From Archaeoglobaceae archaeon (GTDB lineage: Archaea; Halobacteriota; Archaeoglobi; Archaeoglobales; Archaeoglobaceae): DNA of 12,203 bases. Where the stretch lies: contig JALWBF010000058.1 of assembly GCA_027016055.1 (NCBI GenBank), positions 353 through 12,555 on the forward strand. The letters are read 5' to 3'. Every line of letters begins with the position of its first letter. Position 1 is the stretch's first letter. A program made the position numbers and the translations under genes. The notes under the pieces were generated by a model. That model was not told where the DNA came from and did not search any database. It worked only from the letters and a program-made list of their open reading frames with translations. This document shows positions 1-6,586 of this stretch, one piece after another.

Positions 1-200
1 GCCTCGTGAAGAGGTAAATAACTTTCCAACAGATTTGCTATCTCAGCTATCTGAACGACAGTTATACCGACTTCCTCGCCATCGTTGATCCTTTTCACGA
101 TCTTTTTGGCTGACTCCTTTATTTTCATTTCATGGGGCTTAAGCTCTCTTCTCGGCCTTATAAAGGTGTGAACGAAAACGCTCGCATCAACGAGCCTCAA
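1..200 (-). CDS. PIN-domain ribonuclease toxin (VapC-like), partial at left edge
   Basis: This is the N-terminal part, about 66 codons, of a PIN-fold protein that continues beyond position 1. Reading from a TTG at 200-198, the first residues are LRLVDASVFVHTF, the usual PIN opening with the first metal-binding Asp at residue 5. A second family acid lies in QIAEIANLLE (Glu53). The later Asp residues would be outside the window. PIN toxins of VapBC pairs are Mg-dependent RNases that cut tRNA, rRNA or mRNA in the cytoplasm. TTG is chosen because a TGA lies three codons upstream in this frame and no ATG or GTG fits. The gene overlaps the end of the upstream antitoxin gene by 14 bp, the typical antitoxin-then-toxin arrangement. 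The visible part is intact. Family assignment is fairly secure; the exact RNA target cannot be told. Confidence 0.72.
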   Translation of the reverse strand, partial: MRLVDASVFVHTFIRPRRELKPHEMKIKESAKKIVKRINDGEEVGITVVQIAEIANLLESYLPLHE

Positions 201-415
201 GCAGTTCCATCCTCACAGATCTCCAGTCGGATAGATCGGATTTAATATCAACCTCAATCTTAGCGAAGAATTCCGTTAGATCCGCTAACTTATACGGTTT
301 TATTATGATTGTATCGTTCTCAATCTTTAAGACGACCTTCCCTTTTTTAGCATACTTCTCTCCATTCCTTCGGCAATACCAACCACCCTGTTTATCCAAA
401 TCTTTAATTTTCCAT
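187..415 (-). pseudogene. AbrB-type antitoxin (VapB-like), frameshifted in its DNA-binding half
   Basis: The clean part of this gene is the C-terminal half: KVVLKIENDTIIIKPYKL, then a tail ending KSDLSDWRSVRMELLEAR, which in VapB antitoxins is the toxin-binding tail. The N-terminal half should be an AbrB swapped-hairpin DNA-binding domain. In the long frame (from TTG at 399) it reads DKQG, then GWYCRRNG, then EKYAKKG. The middle stretch makes no sense for the family. In the next frame, positions 382-356 encode LVLPKEWRE, the classic AbrB motif. Two compensating small deletions, near 384 and near 359, therefore explain the sequence. A likely original ATG at 415-413 (ATG GAA) is also out of phase with the rest, near 409, suggesting a third shift. 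The gene ends by TGA at 189-187 inside the toxin start. A 70-residue protein from the TTG could still be made and might keep the neutralising tail. Confidence 0.68.
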
Positions 416-447
416 ATCGGATGCCATAGTGAGGAATTACTTAACCG

Positions 448-1449
448 TCACCACCTCAGCTTCCAAGGAGTCGGATGCAGAGTTCTTTCATCAGCCAACG
501 GCTTCCACCACCACTCGTTCTTTAGATACCATTCCACCGTTTCCCTTATTCCTTCCTCAAAGCTATGCTCCGGTTTCCAACCCAATTCTTCCCTAATCTT
601 CGTAGAATCCAAGCTGTATCTTAGATCGTGTCCCGGTCTATCTTCAACGAACTCGATTAAGCTTTCATCCTTGCCCATGAGGTTGAGAATAGTTTTCACG
701 ACCTCCAGATTCGTCTTCTCCTCTCCGCTTGATATGTTGTATATCTCCCCCTTTTCCCCTTCCCTCATTACCAAATCCACCGCTTCGCAGTGATCCAAAA
801 CGTATATCCAGTCTCTAACGTTTTTGCCGGTTCCGTAAATCGGCACCTTTAGATTCATCGAAGCCCTTATGATAGTCTTAGGAATCAGCTTCTCCGGAAA
901 CTGGTAAGGTCCGTAGTTATTCGTGCACCTCGTTATCGATGCGTTTATTCCGTAAGTCCTAACGTAAGCCAAAACGAACATATCGGCAGCAGCCTTACTC
1001 GCCGAATACGGTGATGAAGGCTTCAACCTATCTTCTTCCTTAAATGAACCCTCCAAAATATCGCCATATACTTCATCGGTCGATATGTGAACCAACCTAA
1101 CATTAGGATTGTTCTTCCTTATGGCTTCCAAAATCGTGAACACTCCAATAACGTTGCTCTGCAGGAAGGAATAAGGGTTAGATATACTTCTGTCAACGTG
1201 CGTTTCGGCTGCGAAGTTGACTATCGCATCCACATCCTTTACTAGCTCAGCCATAAGCTCGTAATCTGAGATGTCACCCTTGATAAACGTATACCTTTCA
1301 TCGTCTTCAAGATCTCTCAAGTTTGCAGGATTCGATCCGTATTTCATTGCATCTAAATTGATAACTTCAACGTCAGAATACTTATCGAGGAGATATCTGA
1401 CGAAGTTGCTTCCTATAAACCCCAAACCTCCCGTAACCAGCACTTTCAT
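448..1449 (-). CDS. rmlB: dTDP-glucose 4,6-dehydratase
   Basis: A 333-residue extended short-chain dehydrogenase/reductase that converts dTDP-glucose to dTDP-4-keto-6-deoxyglucose in the cytoplasm, using bound NAD. The N-terminus has the Rossmann motif VTGGLGFIGS (residues 5-14). The catalytic triad region is STDEVYG (Thr124, Asp125, Glu126), and the Tyr-x3-Lys pair is YSASK (Tyr148, Lys152). RCTNNYGPYQFPEKLIP matches the substrate-binding segment of RmlB rather than of UDP-galactose epimerase. Length is normal for the family. The ATG lies 4 nt after the rmlA stop, and a GTGAT motif overlaps that stop, so the two genes look translationally coupled. No rmlC or rmlD is present, so the final sugar could be dTDP-rhamnose, with those genes elsewhere, or another deoxysugar. 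Confidence 0.93.
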   Translation of the reverse strand: MKVLVTGGLGFIGSNFVRYLLDKYSDVEVINLDAMKYGSNPANLRDLEDDERYTFIKGDISDYELMAELVKDVDAIVNFAAETHVDRSISNPYSFLQSNVIGVFTILEAIRKNNPNVRLVHISTDEVYGDILEGSFKEEDRLKPSSPYSASKAAADMFVLAYVRTYGINASITRCTNNYGPYQFPEKLIPKTIIRASMNLKVPIYGTGKNVRDWIYVLDHCEAVDLVMREGEKGEIYNISSGEEKTNLEVVKTILNLMGKDESLIEFVEDRPGHDLRYSLDSTKIREELGWKPEHSFEEGIRETVEWYLKNEWWWKPLADERTLHPTPWKLRW

Positions 1450-1453
1450 GATA

Positions 1454-2509
1454 TCACAACACTATGTTTGAGTTATCCCCCACTACGAATCTACAGCCTT
1501 TTGGCTTTGAATCTGCTTCAACTATTTTAACGTTTCTACCGATCAGACTCTCGACGATTCTTCCAGCGTTCCTAATAATGCTACCGTCCATGATAACCGA
1601 GTCTTCGATTTCTGTTCCCTCGATTACACAGTTGTTGCCTATGGATGTGTATGGGCCTATGTATGCGTTAACGATCTGCGAATTTCTACCGATTACACAA
1701 GGCCCTTTAACAACGGAATCCTTTATCATTGCTCCCTTCTCAATCACCACTCTTCCGATAATCCTCGAATTCTCCAGTTTACCCTCATTCCTCGGTTCTA
1801 TGTCATCTAAAACTAATCTATTTGCCTCCAATATGTCTTCAGGCTTGCCAGTGTCTTTCCACCATCCCGTAACGATTGACGCTTCAACTCTATAACCGTT
1901 ATCTATAAGCCATTGGATTGCATCCGTAATCTCAAGCTCGTTCCTCCACGAAGGCTTTATATTCTTGCATGCTTCGATTATGATGGGTTTAAAGAAGTAA
2001 ACTCCAACCAAAGCGTAATTGGACGGCGGAACCTTCGGCTTCTCAATAAGTCTCTTGACCCTACCTTTTTCATCCAATTCAGCAACTCCAAATCGCTGAG
2101 GTTCATCCACCTGAGTAAGCAGAATCAATGCATCCGGATTTAGCTCTCTAAATCTATCAGCGTGTTCAACAATACCATCCCTTAGAATGTTGTCACCAAG
2201 ATACATTACGAATTCTTCATCATCCAAAAACTCTTCCGCTACAAGTATCGCATGGGCTAAGCCCAACGGCTCCCCCTGATAGATAAACTCTATATCCGCA
2301 TCCCAGTCCACAGATCTCACAGTTTCAATAACCTGCTCCTTATTCGGTCCAACTATTATGCCTATATCCCTCACCCCAGCTTCTATTACATCTTCTATGG
2401 CGTAAAACAATACGGGCTTGTTCGCTACCGGAATCAACTGTTTTTGCTGTGAATACGTAAGCGGTCTTAAACGGGTCCCATGCCCCCCAGAAAGTATCAA
2501 TGCCTTCAT
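1454..2509 (-). CDS. rmlA: Glucose-1-phosphate thymidylyltransferase
   Basis: A 351-residue nucleotidyltransferase that makes dTDP-glucose from dTTP and glucose 1-phosphate, the entry step to dTDP-deoxysugars. The start MKALILSGGHGTRLRPLT carries the nucleotide-binding GGxGTRLRPLT signature, followed by QKQLIPVANKP, typical of sugar-phosphate nucleotidyltransferases. YLGDNIL (about residues 103-109) supplies a metal-binding Asp, and EKPKVPPSN the sugar-site loop. From about residue 245 the protein has isoleucine- and valine-rich hexapeptide repeats (IIGRVVIEKGAMIKDSVV and similar), a left-handed beta-helix. This is the longer form common in archaea, about 350 residues against about 290 for bacterial RmlA. 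It heads the rmlA-rmlB operon, transcribed away from the glycosyltransferase gene. Substrate preference for dTTP over UTP is inferred from its rmlB neighbour. Confidence 0.9.
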   Translation of the reverse strand: MKALILSGGHGTRLRPLTYSQQKQLIPVANKPVLFYAIEDVIEAGVRDIGIIVGPNKEQVIETVRSVDWDADIEFIYQGEPLGLAHAILVAEEFLDDEEFVMYLGDNILRDGIVEHADRFRELNPDALILLTQVDEPQRFGVAELDEKGRVKRLIEKPKVPPSNYALVGVYFFKPIIIEACKNIKPSWRNELEITDAIQWLIDNGYRVEASIVTGWWKDTGKPEDILEANRLVLDDIEPRNEGKLENSRIIGRVVIEKGAMIKDSVVKGPCVIGRNSQIVNAYIGPYTSIGNNCVIEGTEIEDSVIMDGSIIRNAGRIVESLIGRNVKIVEADSKPKGCRFVVGDNSNIVL

Positions 2510-2530
2510 AATATGATGTCACTAAAAAAG

Positions 2531-2541
2531 GTTTTAATAAT
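2531..2541 (+). promoter_or_regulatory. Likely TATA box for the glycosyltransferase gene
   Basis: GTTTTAATAAT sits about 25-35 nt upstream of the ATG at 2566. The archaeal TATA-to-start distance would put transcription start within a few bases of the ATG, so the transcript is probably leaderless. There is no purine-rich ribosome-binding site before this ATG, which agrees. Confidence 0.4.
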
Positions 2542-2546
2542 TACTC

Positions 2547-2561
2547 AAGCCTTATAGGCTT
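2547..2561. repeat. Inverted repeat in the divergent promoter (candidate operator)
   Basis: AAGCC-TTATA-GGCTT is a perfect 5-bp inverted repeat around a 5-bp centre. It touches the minus-strand TATA box and lies just upstream of the plus-strand ATG, where a bound regulator could affect both transcripts. It is short and may be chance. Confidence 0.3.
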
Positions 2562-2565
2562 TATA
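2560..2565 (-). promoter_or_regulatory. Likely TATA box for rmlA-rmlB
   Basis: On the minus strand the sequence reads TATAAA here. A start about 25 nt downstream would fall near 2535, giving rmlA a leader of roughly 25 nt that contains GTGA (about 10 nt before the ATG), a plausible archaeal ribosome-binding match. Inferred from spacing only. Confidence 0.4.
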
Positions 2566-3684
2566 ATGGTCAAAATACTCGTAGCTCCAGCGGAGTTTTC
2601 CTTTCGCGCTGGAAATTACCATGTAACCTACAACTTAGTGAAAAGAATTAAGGCAAGATTCTGCATTCTCGCAGGTAGAATACACGAATCCGCAAAGAGA
2701 GAATTGAAAAATCAGGAAATTCACGAATTAAACACATCGTTACTCCTTTATCCTCTGAAGATTCTGATTCACGGTAGAAAGTTCGTCAAAAGGTATGATA
2801 TAATCCACCACATGTCCCCTTTCGCAATAGGTAAGGATTTTAACTTATTAGCCCTTGCTACGGATGATAAGCCGTTCGTAATCGGTCCTATAGAGATTCC
2901 TCACAAATTTTTTGAGGACGAATTCGAATTTCTAAGAATTCCTGTCTTTGCCAAGCTGTTTAAGGACAGCAGAGTCAGACAAAAACTTTCCATGGAGACT
3001 CTCGAGAGGTGCGATATTGCGGTAGCTGTTAACAATCAGACTAAAAAAATTCTGACAAACTTTGTCGATAAGGATAAGATTGAAGTTATACCAATTGGGG
3101 TCAACACAGAAACTTTCGGGTATAATCCCATACCACACAATCACGACATTCTATCGGTAGGCGTTCACATTAAAAGAAAGGGGTTTGAATATTTAATTGA
3201 AGCATTGTCTATTGTAATTAGAGAACTTCCCAATGTAAGACTTCATTTAACGAGTATAGGTCCAAGAACGGAACATCTTAAAAAGCTTGTAAGAAAGCTT
3301 AACCTCAATAAAAATGTGATCTTTTGGGGTAGAGTGGATGATAAAAAACTTTTAGAACTCTACAAAATATGCAGAATTTTCGTTCATCCTTCTTTAAGTG
3401 AGGGTTTTTGTCATACAACTTTAGAAGCGATGTCCACTGGAAGACCAGTCGTAAGCACAAAAACGGTTGGAAGTGAAATGGTTGAACACGGTAAAACGGG
3501 ATTAATAGTTCCCCCAGCAGATTCCGAAGCTTTGGCAGAGGCTATATTGAAATTATTGTCGGATTATGATTTAGCATATAAAATGGGAAAAAGGGCGAGA
3601 GAAGTTGTTGAAAAGAGATACGACTGGAACATTGTTGCAAAAAGATATTATAACAATATTTATCTTAAATTAATCAATTTTTAA
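2566..3684 (+). CDS. Glycosyltransferase family 4 (GT-B fold)
   Basis: A 372-residue retaining glycosyltransferase that would move a sugar from a nucleotide donor to a growing lipid-linked glycan on the cytoplasmic face of the membrane. The N-terminal acceptor domain begins MVKILVAPAEFSFRAGNYHV. The C-terminal donor domain starts about residue 193 with DILSVGVHIKRKGFEYLIEA, where the Lys-rich loop contacts donor phosphates. It contains the family 4 E-x7-E motif EGFCHTTLE (Glu279 and Glu287), followed by AMSTGRPVVSTKTVGSEM and GLIVPPADSEALAEAI. Length is typical and no membrane segment is obvious. Donor and acceptor cannot be read from sequence; the rmlAB neighbours suggest a dTDP-sugar as one possibility. 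Base composition is more AT-rich than in the flanking genes, which hints at transfer of the glycan block. The ATG is the first in frame and directly follows the promoter region. Confidence 0.87.
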   Translation: MVKILVAPAEFSFRAGNYHVTYNLVKRIKARFCILAGRIHESAKRELKNQEIHELNTSLLLYPLKILIHGRKFVKRYDIIHHMSPFAIGKDFNLLALATDDKPFVIGPIEIPHKFFEDEFEFLRIPVFAKLFKDSRVRQKLSMETLERCDIAVAVNNQTKKILTNFVDKDKIEVIPIGVNTETFGYNPIPHNHDILSVGVHIKRKGFEYLIEALSIVIRELPNVRLHLTSIGPRTEHLKKLVRKLNLNKNVIFWGRVDDKKLLELYKICRIFVHPSLSEGFCHTTLEAMSTGRPVVSTKTVGSEMVEHGKTGLIVPPADSEALAEAILKLLSDYDLAYKMGKRAREVVEKRYDWNIVAKRYYNNIYLKLINF

Positions 3685-3835
3685 AGAAGAATTTATTTAT
3701 ATTAATAACAACATTCATTATCTTCAGAATATAATATTATATATAGAGAAAAATATGGGAAATTTTGATAGCTATTTGCAATATATAACACCACCAAAAA
3801 TTTAAATTTCATGGATCGTGCAAAATGCAGTTAAC
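3685..3835 (+). promoter_or_regulatory. AT-rich intergenic region with likely TATA box (about 3797-3808)
   Basis: This 151-bp gap is almost entirely A and T, with runs such as AATATAATATTATATATA near 3730-3747. AAAAATTTAAAT at about 3797-3808 is the best TATA candidate. A start 25 nt further on would be near 3831, a few bases before the ATG at 3836, giving a near-leaderless transcript and favouring that ATG over the GTG at 3818. I see no RNA gene or open reading frame of note here. Confidence 0.4.
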
Positions 3836-5314
3836 ATGCCTAAGGTTATGATTATTGGCTTAGATGGTGCTGATTTAGATATAATTTTAAAAGCAAAGAA
3901 CGAACTAACAAATCTGTATAACTTGATAAAGAGAAGTAGCTACGGATATCTAAGAAGCACTGTTCCCCCAATAACAGTTCCAGCATGGATTTCGATGTTC
4001 ACGGGTAAAAATCCAACGAAGATCGGAACTTTAAGCTTTAGAAAAATAGTTAAGACGGAAAACGGTTATACTTCAATTGTTGCGAGACCTACATGGCGCG
4101 GTGAAATGATCTGGGACTATTTAAGTTTACACGGATACAGAGTAGCTGTAATAAATGTTCCCGGAACATATCCAGCATGGAAAGTCAATGGAATCATGAT
4201 AAGCGGATTCCCATCACCAAAGATTTCGACGTATCCCCCAGATCTCGCAAATAAATTACCGAGTGATTACGTAGACACAGATGTAGCCAACGTTTCGAAG
4301 AAGCTTGAACTGATAAAACAGCAGACTGATAAGCTCGTAGATTTAATTCTGCTCTTAGCTGAAAAAAAATTTGATTTGATCGTTTGCGTATTTCGTATAG
4401 TTGATGTATTTCTTCATCACGTTTCAAATTTAGAAGATTTAATAGAAGCATATAAATGTATAGATAAAAATATTGATAATATTATAAATTTAATTGAAAG
4501 TTATTACGATTATTTGTTTATAGTCAGCGATCACGGTTCACAGGAGGTTAGGCTAAAGTTCTATCCAAACGTTTGGCTTAACAAAGAAGGATATCTACAT
4601 TTTAAAAGAAAAATATCAAAAAAGGAAAAGATTATGTATAGGATTGCGGAGTTCTTGGCAAGCAAGGGATTAAAAAGTGTTGTATGGTCAATATTTTACT
4701 ATCTCCAAAAGTGTGGGTCAAAATCGGTGAGAACTTCAATAGCCGCTAAGGATATCCTAGATAATATCGATTGGAGTAAAACCTCCGCTTTTGCTTTTGG
4801 TTTATCCGGAGTGGACAGCTTTGAACTGTGGATAGTTGATAAAAATAAAAAGAATGAAATACTAAAGAAGATCGAGGCTGTAAAGGATAATGACGGAAAG
4901 AAAATCGTCAAGAATGTTTTTAGAATAGATGAGCTTTACGATAATTGTCCAAAGGATTTCCCGGATTACATTGTCCAGTTAAATGAGGGTTGCTTGTGCG
5001 TCCTTGGACAAGGTTCGAATTACATTTCACCGGCAACTGGGTTTATACATAGACGTGATGGGATATTCCTAGCCTACGGGGCTGATATCAAAGAAAACAA
5101 TCACATCGGGTATACCAATATAACCGATTTAGCTCCAACTATCTTACACTTATTTGATATACCAGTTCCCAGAGATATGGATGGCAAGGTGATAATGGAA
5201 ATATTCAAGAATGATTCGGAAATTGTAAAACGTAAAGTAAAATATGAAAGCGAAAAAGATAAAATTAAAAGAAGTATATATAAAATAAAAAATATTAAAC
5301 AAAAACCAGATTAG
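3836..5314 (+). CDS. Alkaline-phosphatase-superfamily phosphodiesterase/phosphohydrolase (COG3379-like)
   Basis: A 492-residue metal-dependent hydrolase or transferase of the type I phosphodiesterase/nucleotide pyrophosphatase fold. The start MPKVMIIGLDGADLD gives the first metal ligand (Asp10). ITVPAWISMFTG carries the expected nucleophile (Thr47). RIVDVFLHH (Asp190, His194), VSDHGSQ (Asp232, His233) and GFIHRRDGIF (His405) complete the two-metal site. Near the end, ITDLAPTILHLFDIPVPRDMDGK is the family's closing motif, followed by a Lys-rich tail of about 30 residues. No signal peptide is visible, so it may act inside the cell, for example on a phosphorylated or nucleotide-linked glycan precursor. 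An upstream GTG (3818) would add six residues; the ATG fits the family start better. It is followed 24 bp later by a second enzyme of the same superfamily. The true substrate is unknown. Confidence 0.82.
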   Translation: MPKVMIIGLDGADLDIILKAKNELTNLYNLIKRSSYGYLRSTVPPITVPAWISMFTGKNPTKIGTLSFRKIVKTENGYTSIVARPTWRGEMIWDYLSLHGYRVAVINVPGTYPAWKVNGIMISGFPSPKISTYPPDLANKLPSDYVDTDVANVSKKLELIKQQTDKLVDLILLLAEKKFDLIVCVFRIVDVFLHHVSNLEDLIEAYKCIDKNIDNIINLIESYYDYLFIVSDHGSQEVRLKFYPNVWLNKEGYLHFKRKISKKEKIMYRIAEFLASKGLKSVVWSIFYYLQKCGSKSVRTSIAAKDILDNIDWSKTSAFAFGLSGVDSFELWIVDKNKKNEILKKIEAVKDNDGKKIVKNVFRIDELYDNCPKDFPDYIVQLNEGCLCVLGQGSNYISPATGFIHRRDGIFLAYGADIKENNHIGYTNITDLAPTILHLFDIPVPRDMDGKVIMEIFKNDSEIVKRKVKYESEKDKIKRSIYKIKNIKQKPD

Positions 5315-5338
5315 CGAAGAGGATGGTGTGGGTCAAGT

Positions 5339-6583
5339 ATGAGAAATATAGTCTTAATAACTTGGGACAGCGTAAGAGCTGACCATTGCAGTTGCTACGG
5401 GTATCGTAAGAAAACTACGCCGTTCTTGGACAGAATTGCAAGAAAGGGGCTGAGGTTCGAAAACGCAATAGTTAGCGGAGTTCCGACGCCAATCTCAATG
5501 GGCGGAATTCTTACTGGTAGATACTTCGAATTCGGACAGAAACTTACAACAACTATCGCGGAAGTTTTAGGTTACGAGGGATATAAAACGGCGGCTTTTC
5601 ATACAAATCCTTTCGTTTCGAGATATTACGGATTTAACAAAGGTTTTGACGTATTTAGGGATGGCATATACGATCAAGAAAACAAAAGTAAAATTAAAAA
5701 TATTGGGTTTATAAGTAAATTTAAAAATTGTATAAATGCTATAAAATACGTTTTTTTTGATATCGACGTTGCGAGGGTCGATTTTGAAAAATACTATGAT
5801 GAAGTAATTACCCTAACCCATTCTTCTGATTACTATTTCATCTGGATACTACTAATCGATACACACTTCCCCTATACACCCCCAAAACTCAATTTTATAG
5901 AAAAAATAAAATTACTTTATATTTACAATAAAATATATAAAGGCGGAGGAATATATACCAGAATCGTTGCCAACATCGATAGCAGTAATAAGCGAAGGTT
6001 GATCGATGCATATGATGGTGAAATAAGGTATGTAGATTCCCTAACCGAGCAACTATGGAATGACCTAAAGGATACCGATCCGATTTTAATAGTGCATGCG
6101 GATCATGGAGATGCTTTTGGAGAGCACGGCTTCTTTGGACATCCACCGGAGCATTACGAGTATCTTATAAGGGTTCCTCTCGTAATATACAACGCTGACG
6201 TGAAGGGAGTTGTTAAAGAGCCCATAAGTCTGTTGAGATTGGCCCCTACCATATGTGAACTGGCTGGAGTTAAAAACGAGTTTCCCCAGCCGAGTTTGTT
6301 GGACGATGTCGAGTATACACCGCCCATAGTTGAGAATAAGTTTAAGGAAGGATTTAGAATTACCGTCAGGGATGAGGAGTGGAAGCTGATATTGAATCCC
6401 GACAGGGAAGATGAGTTGTATAATATTAAGAGGGATCCGATGGAGCAAAATAACCTGATAGAAGATGAGAGGGATATAGTAAAAGATTTAAGAGCTTTGG
6501 CAGAAAAACATCTTAAGACAAGGAAGATTCAAACCAAAATCGGCGATAGAATTAGAGCGTTGAAGAGATTCGGGAAAATTTAG
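5339..6583 (+). CDS. Sulfatase-fold alkaline-phosphatase-superfamily enzyme with Thr at the nucleophile position
   Basis: A 414-residue protein with the sulfatase layout. MRNIVLITWDSVRADHCSCYG supplies a metal-binding Asp (Asp10), LIDTHFPYTPP (Asp174, His176) the middle motif, HADHGDAFGEHG (Asp255, His256, His263) the second metal and leaving-group site, and ILNPDREDELYNIKRDPMEQNNL the C-terminal sulfatase signature. Where true sulfatases have CxPSR, the Cys that becomes formylglycine, this protein has TPISMGGILTGR: aligned on LTGR, Thr50 takes the Cys place. It is therefore probably not a classical sulfatase but a phosphoester hydrolase or phosphotransferase. There is no clear signal peptide. 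It lies 24 bp after the phosphodiesterase gene, with GGTGTG before the ATG, so the two are likely co-transcribed. It ends 3 bp from the convergent flippase gene. Residues 115-205 are notably AT-rich in DNA. Confidence 0.8.
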   Translation: MRNIVLITWDSVRADHCSCYGYRKKTTPFLDRIARKGLRFENAIVSGVPTPISMGGILTGRYFEFGQKLTTTIAEVLGYEGYKTAAFHTNPFVSRYYGFNKGFDVFRDGIYDQENKSKIKNIGFISKFKNCINAIKYVFFDIDVARVDFEKYYDEVITLTHSSDYYFIWILLIDTHFPYTPPKLNFIEKIKLLYIYNKIYKGGGIYTRIVANIDSSNKRRLIDAYDGEIRYVDSLTEQLWNDLKDTDPILIVHADHGDAFGEHGFFGHPPEHYEYLIRVPLVIYNADVKGVVKEPISLLRLAPTICELAGVKNEFPQPSLLDDVEYTPPIVENKFKEGFRITVRDEEWKLILNPDREDELYNIKRDPMEQNNLIEDERDIVKDLRALAEKHLKTRKIQTKIGDRIRALKRFGKI

Positions 6584-6586
6584 AAT

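Noticed and set aside
305..793. 162-residue plus-strand frame opposite rmlB and the antitoxin
   Set aside because: It is a shadow of rmlB on the other strand; composition is Ser/Phe/Leu-rich with no motif, and rmlB is unambiguous.
3685..3817. Small RNA gene or riboswitch in the AT-rich gap
   Set aside because: I see no stable GC-containing hairpins and no conserved core; it is promoter-like AT-rich sequence.
3811..3834. Tiny reading frame MDRAKCS ending 1 nt before the phosphodiesterase ATG, as a possible leader peptide
   Set aside because: The predicted transcription start is near 3831, so this frame would not be in the mRNA, and it has no ribosome-binding site.
6086..6448. 120-residue minus-strand frame opposite the sulfatase-like gene
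   Set aside because: No start signal and no domain-like pattern, and it lies wholly within a gene with clear motifs on the other strand.
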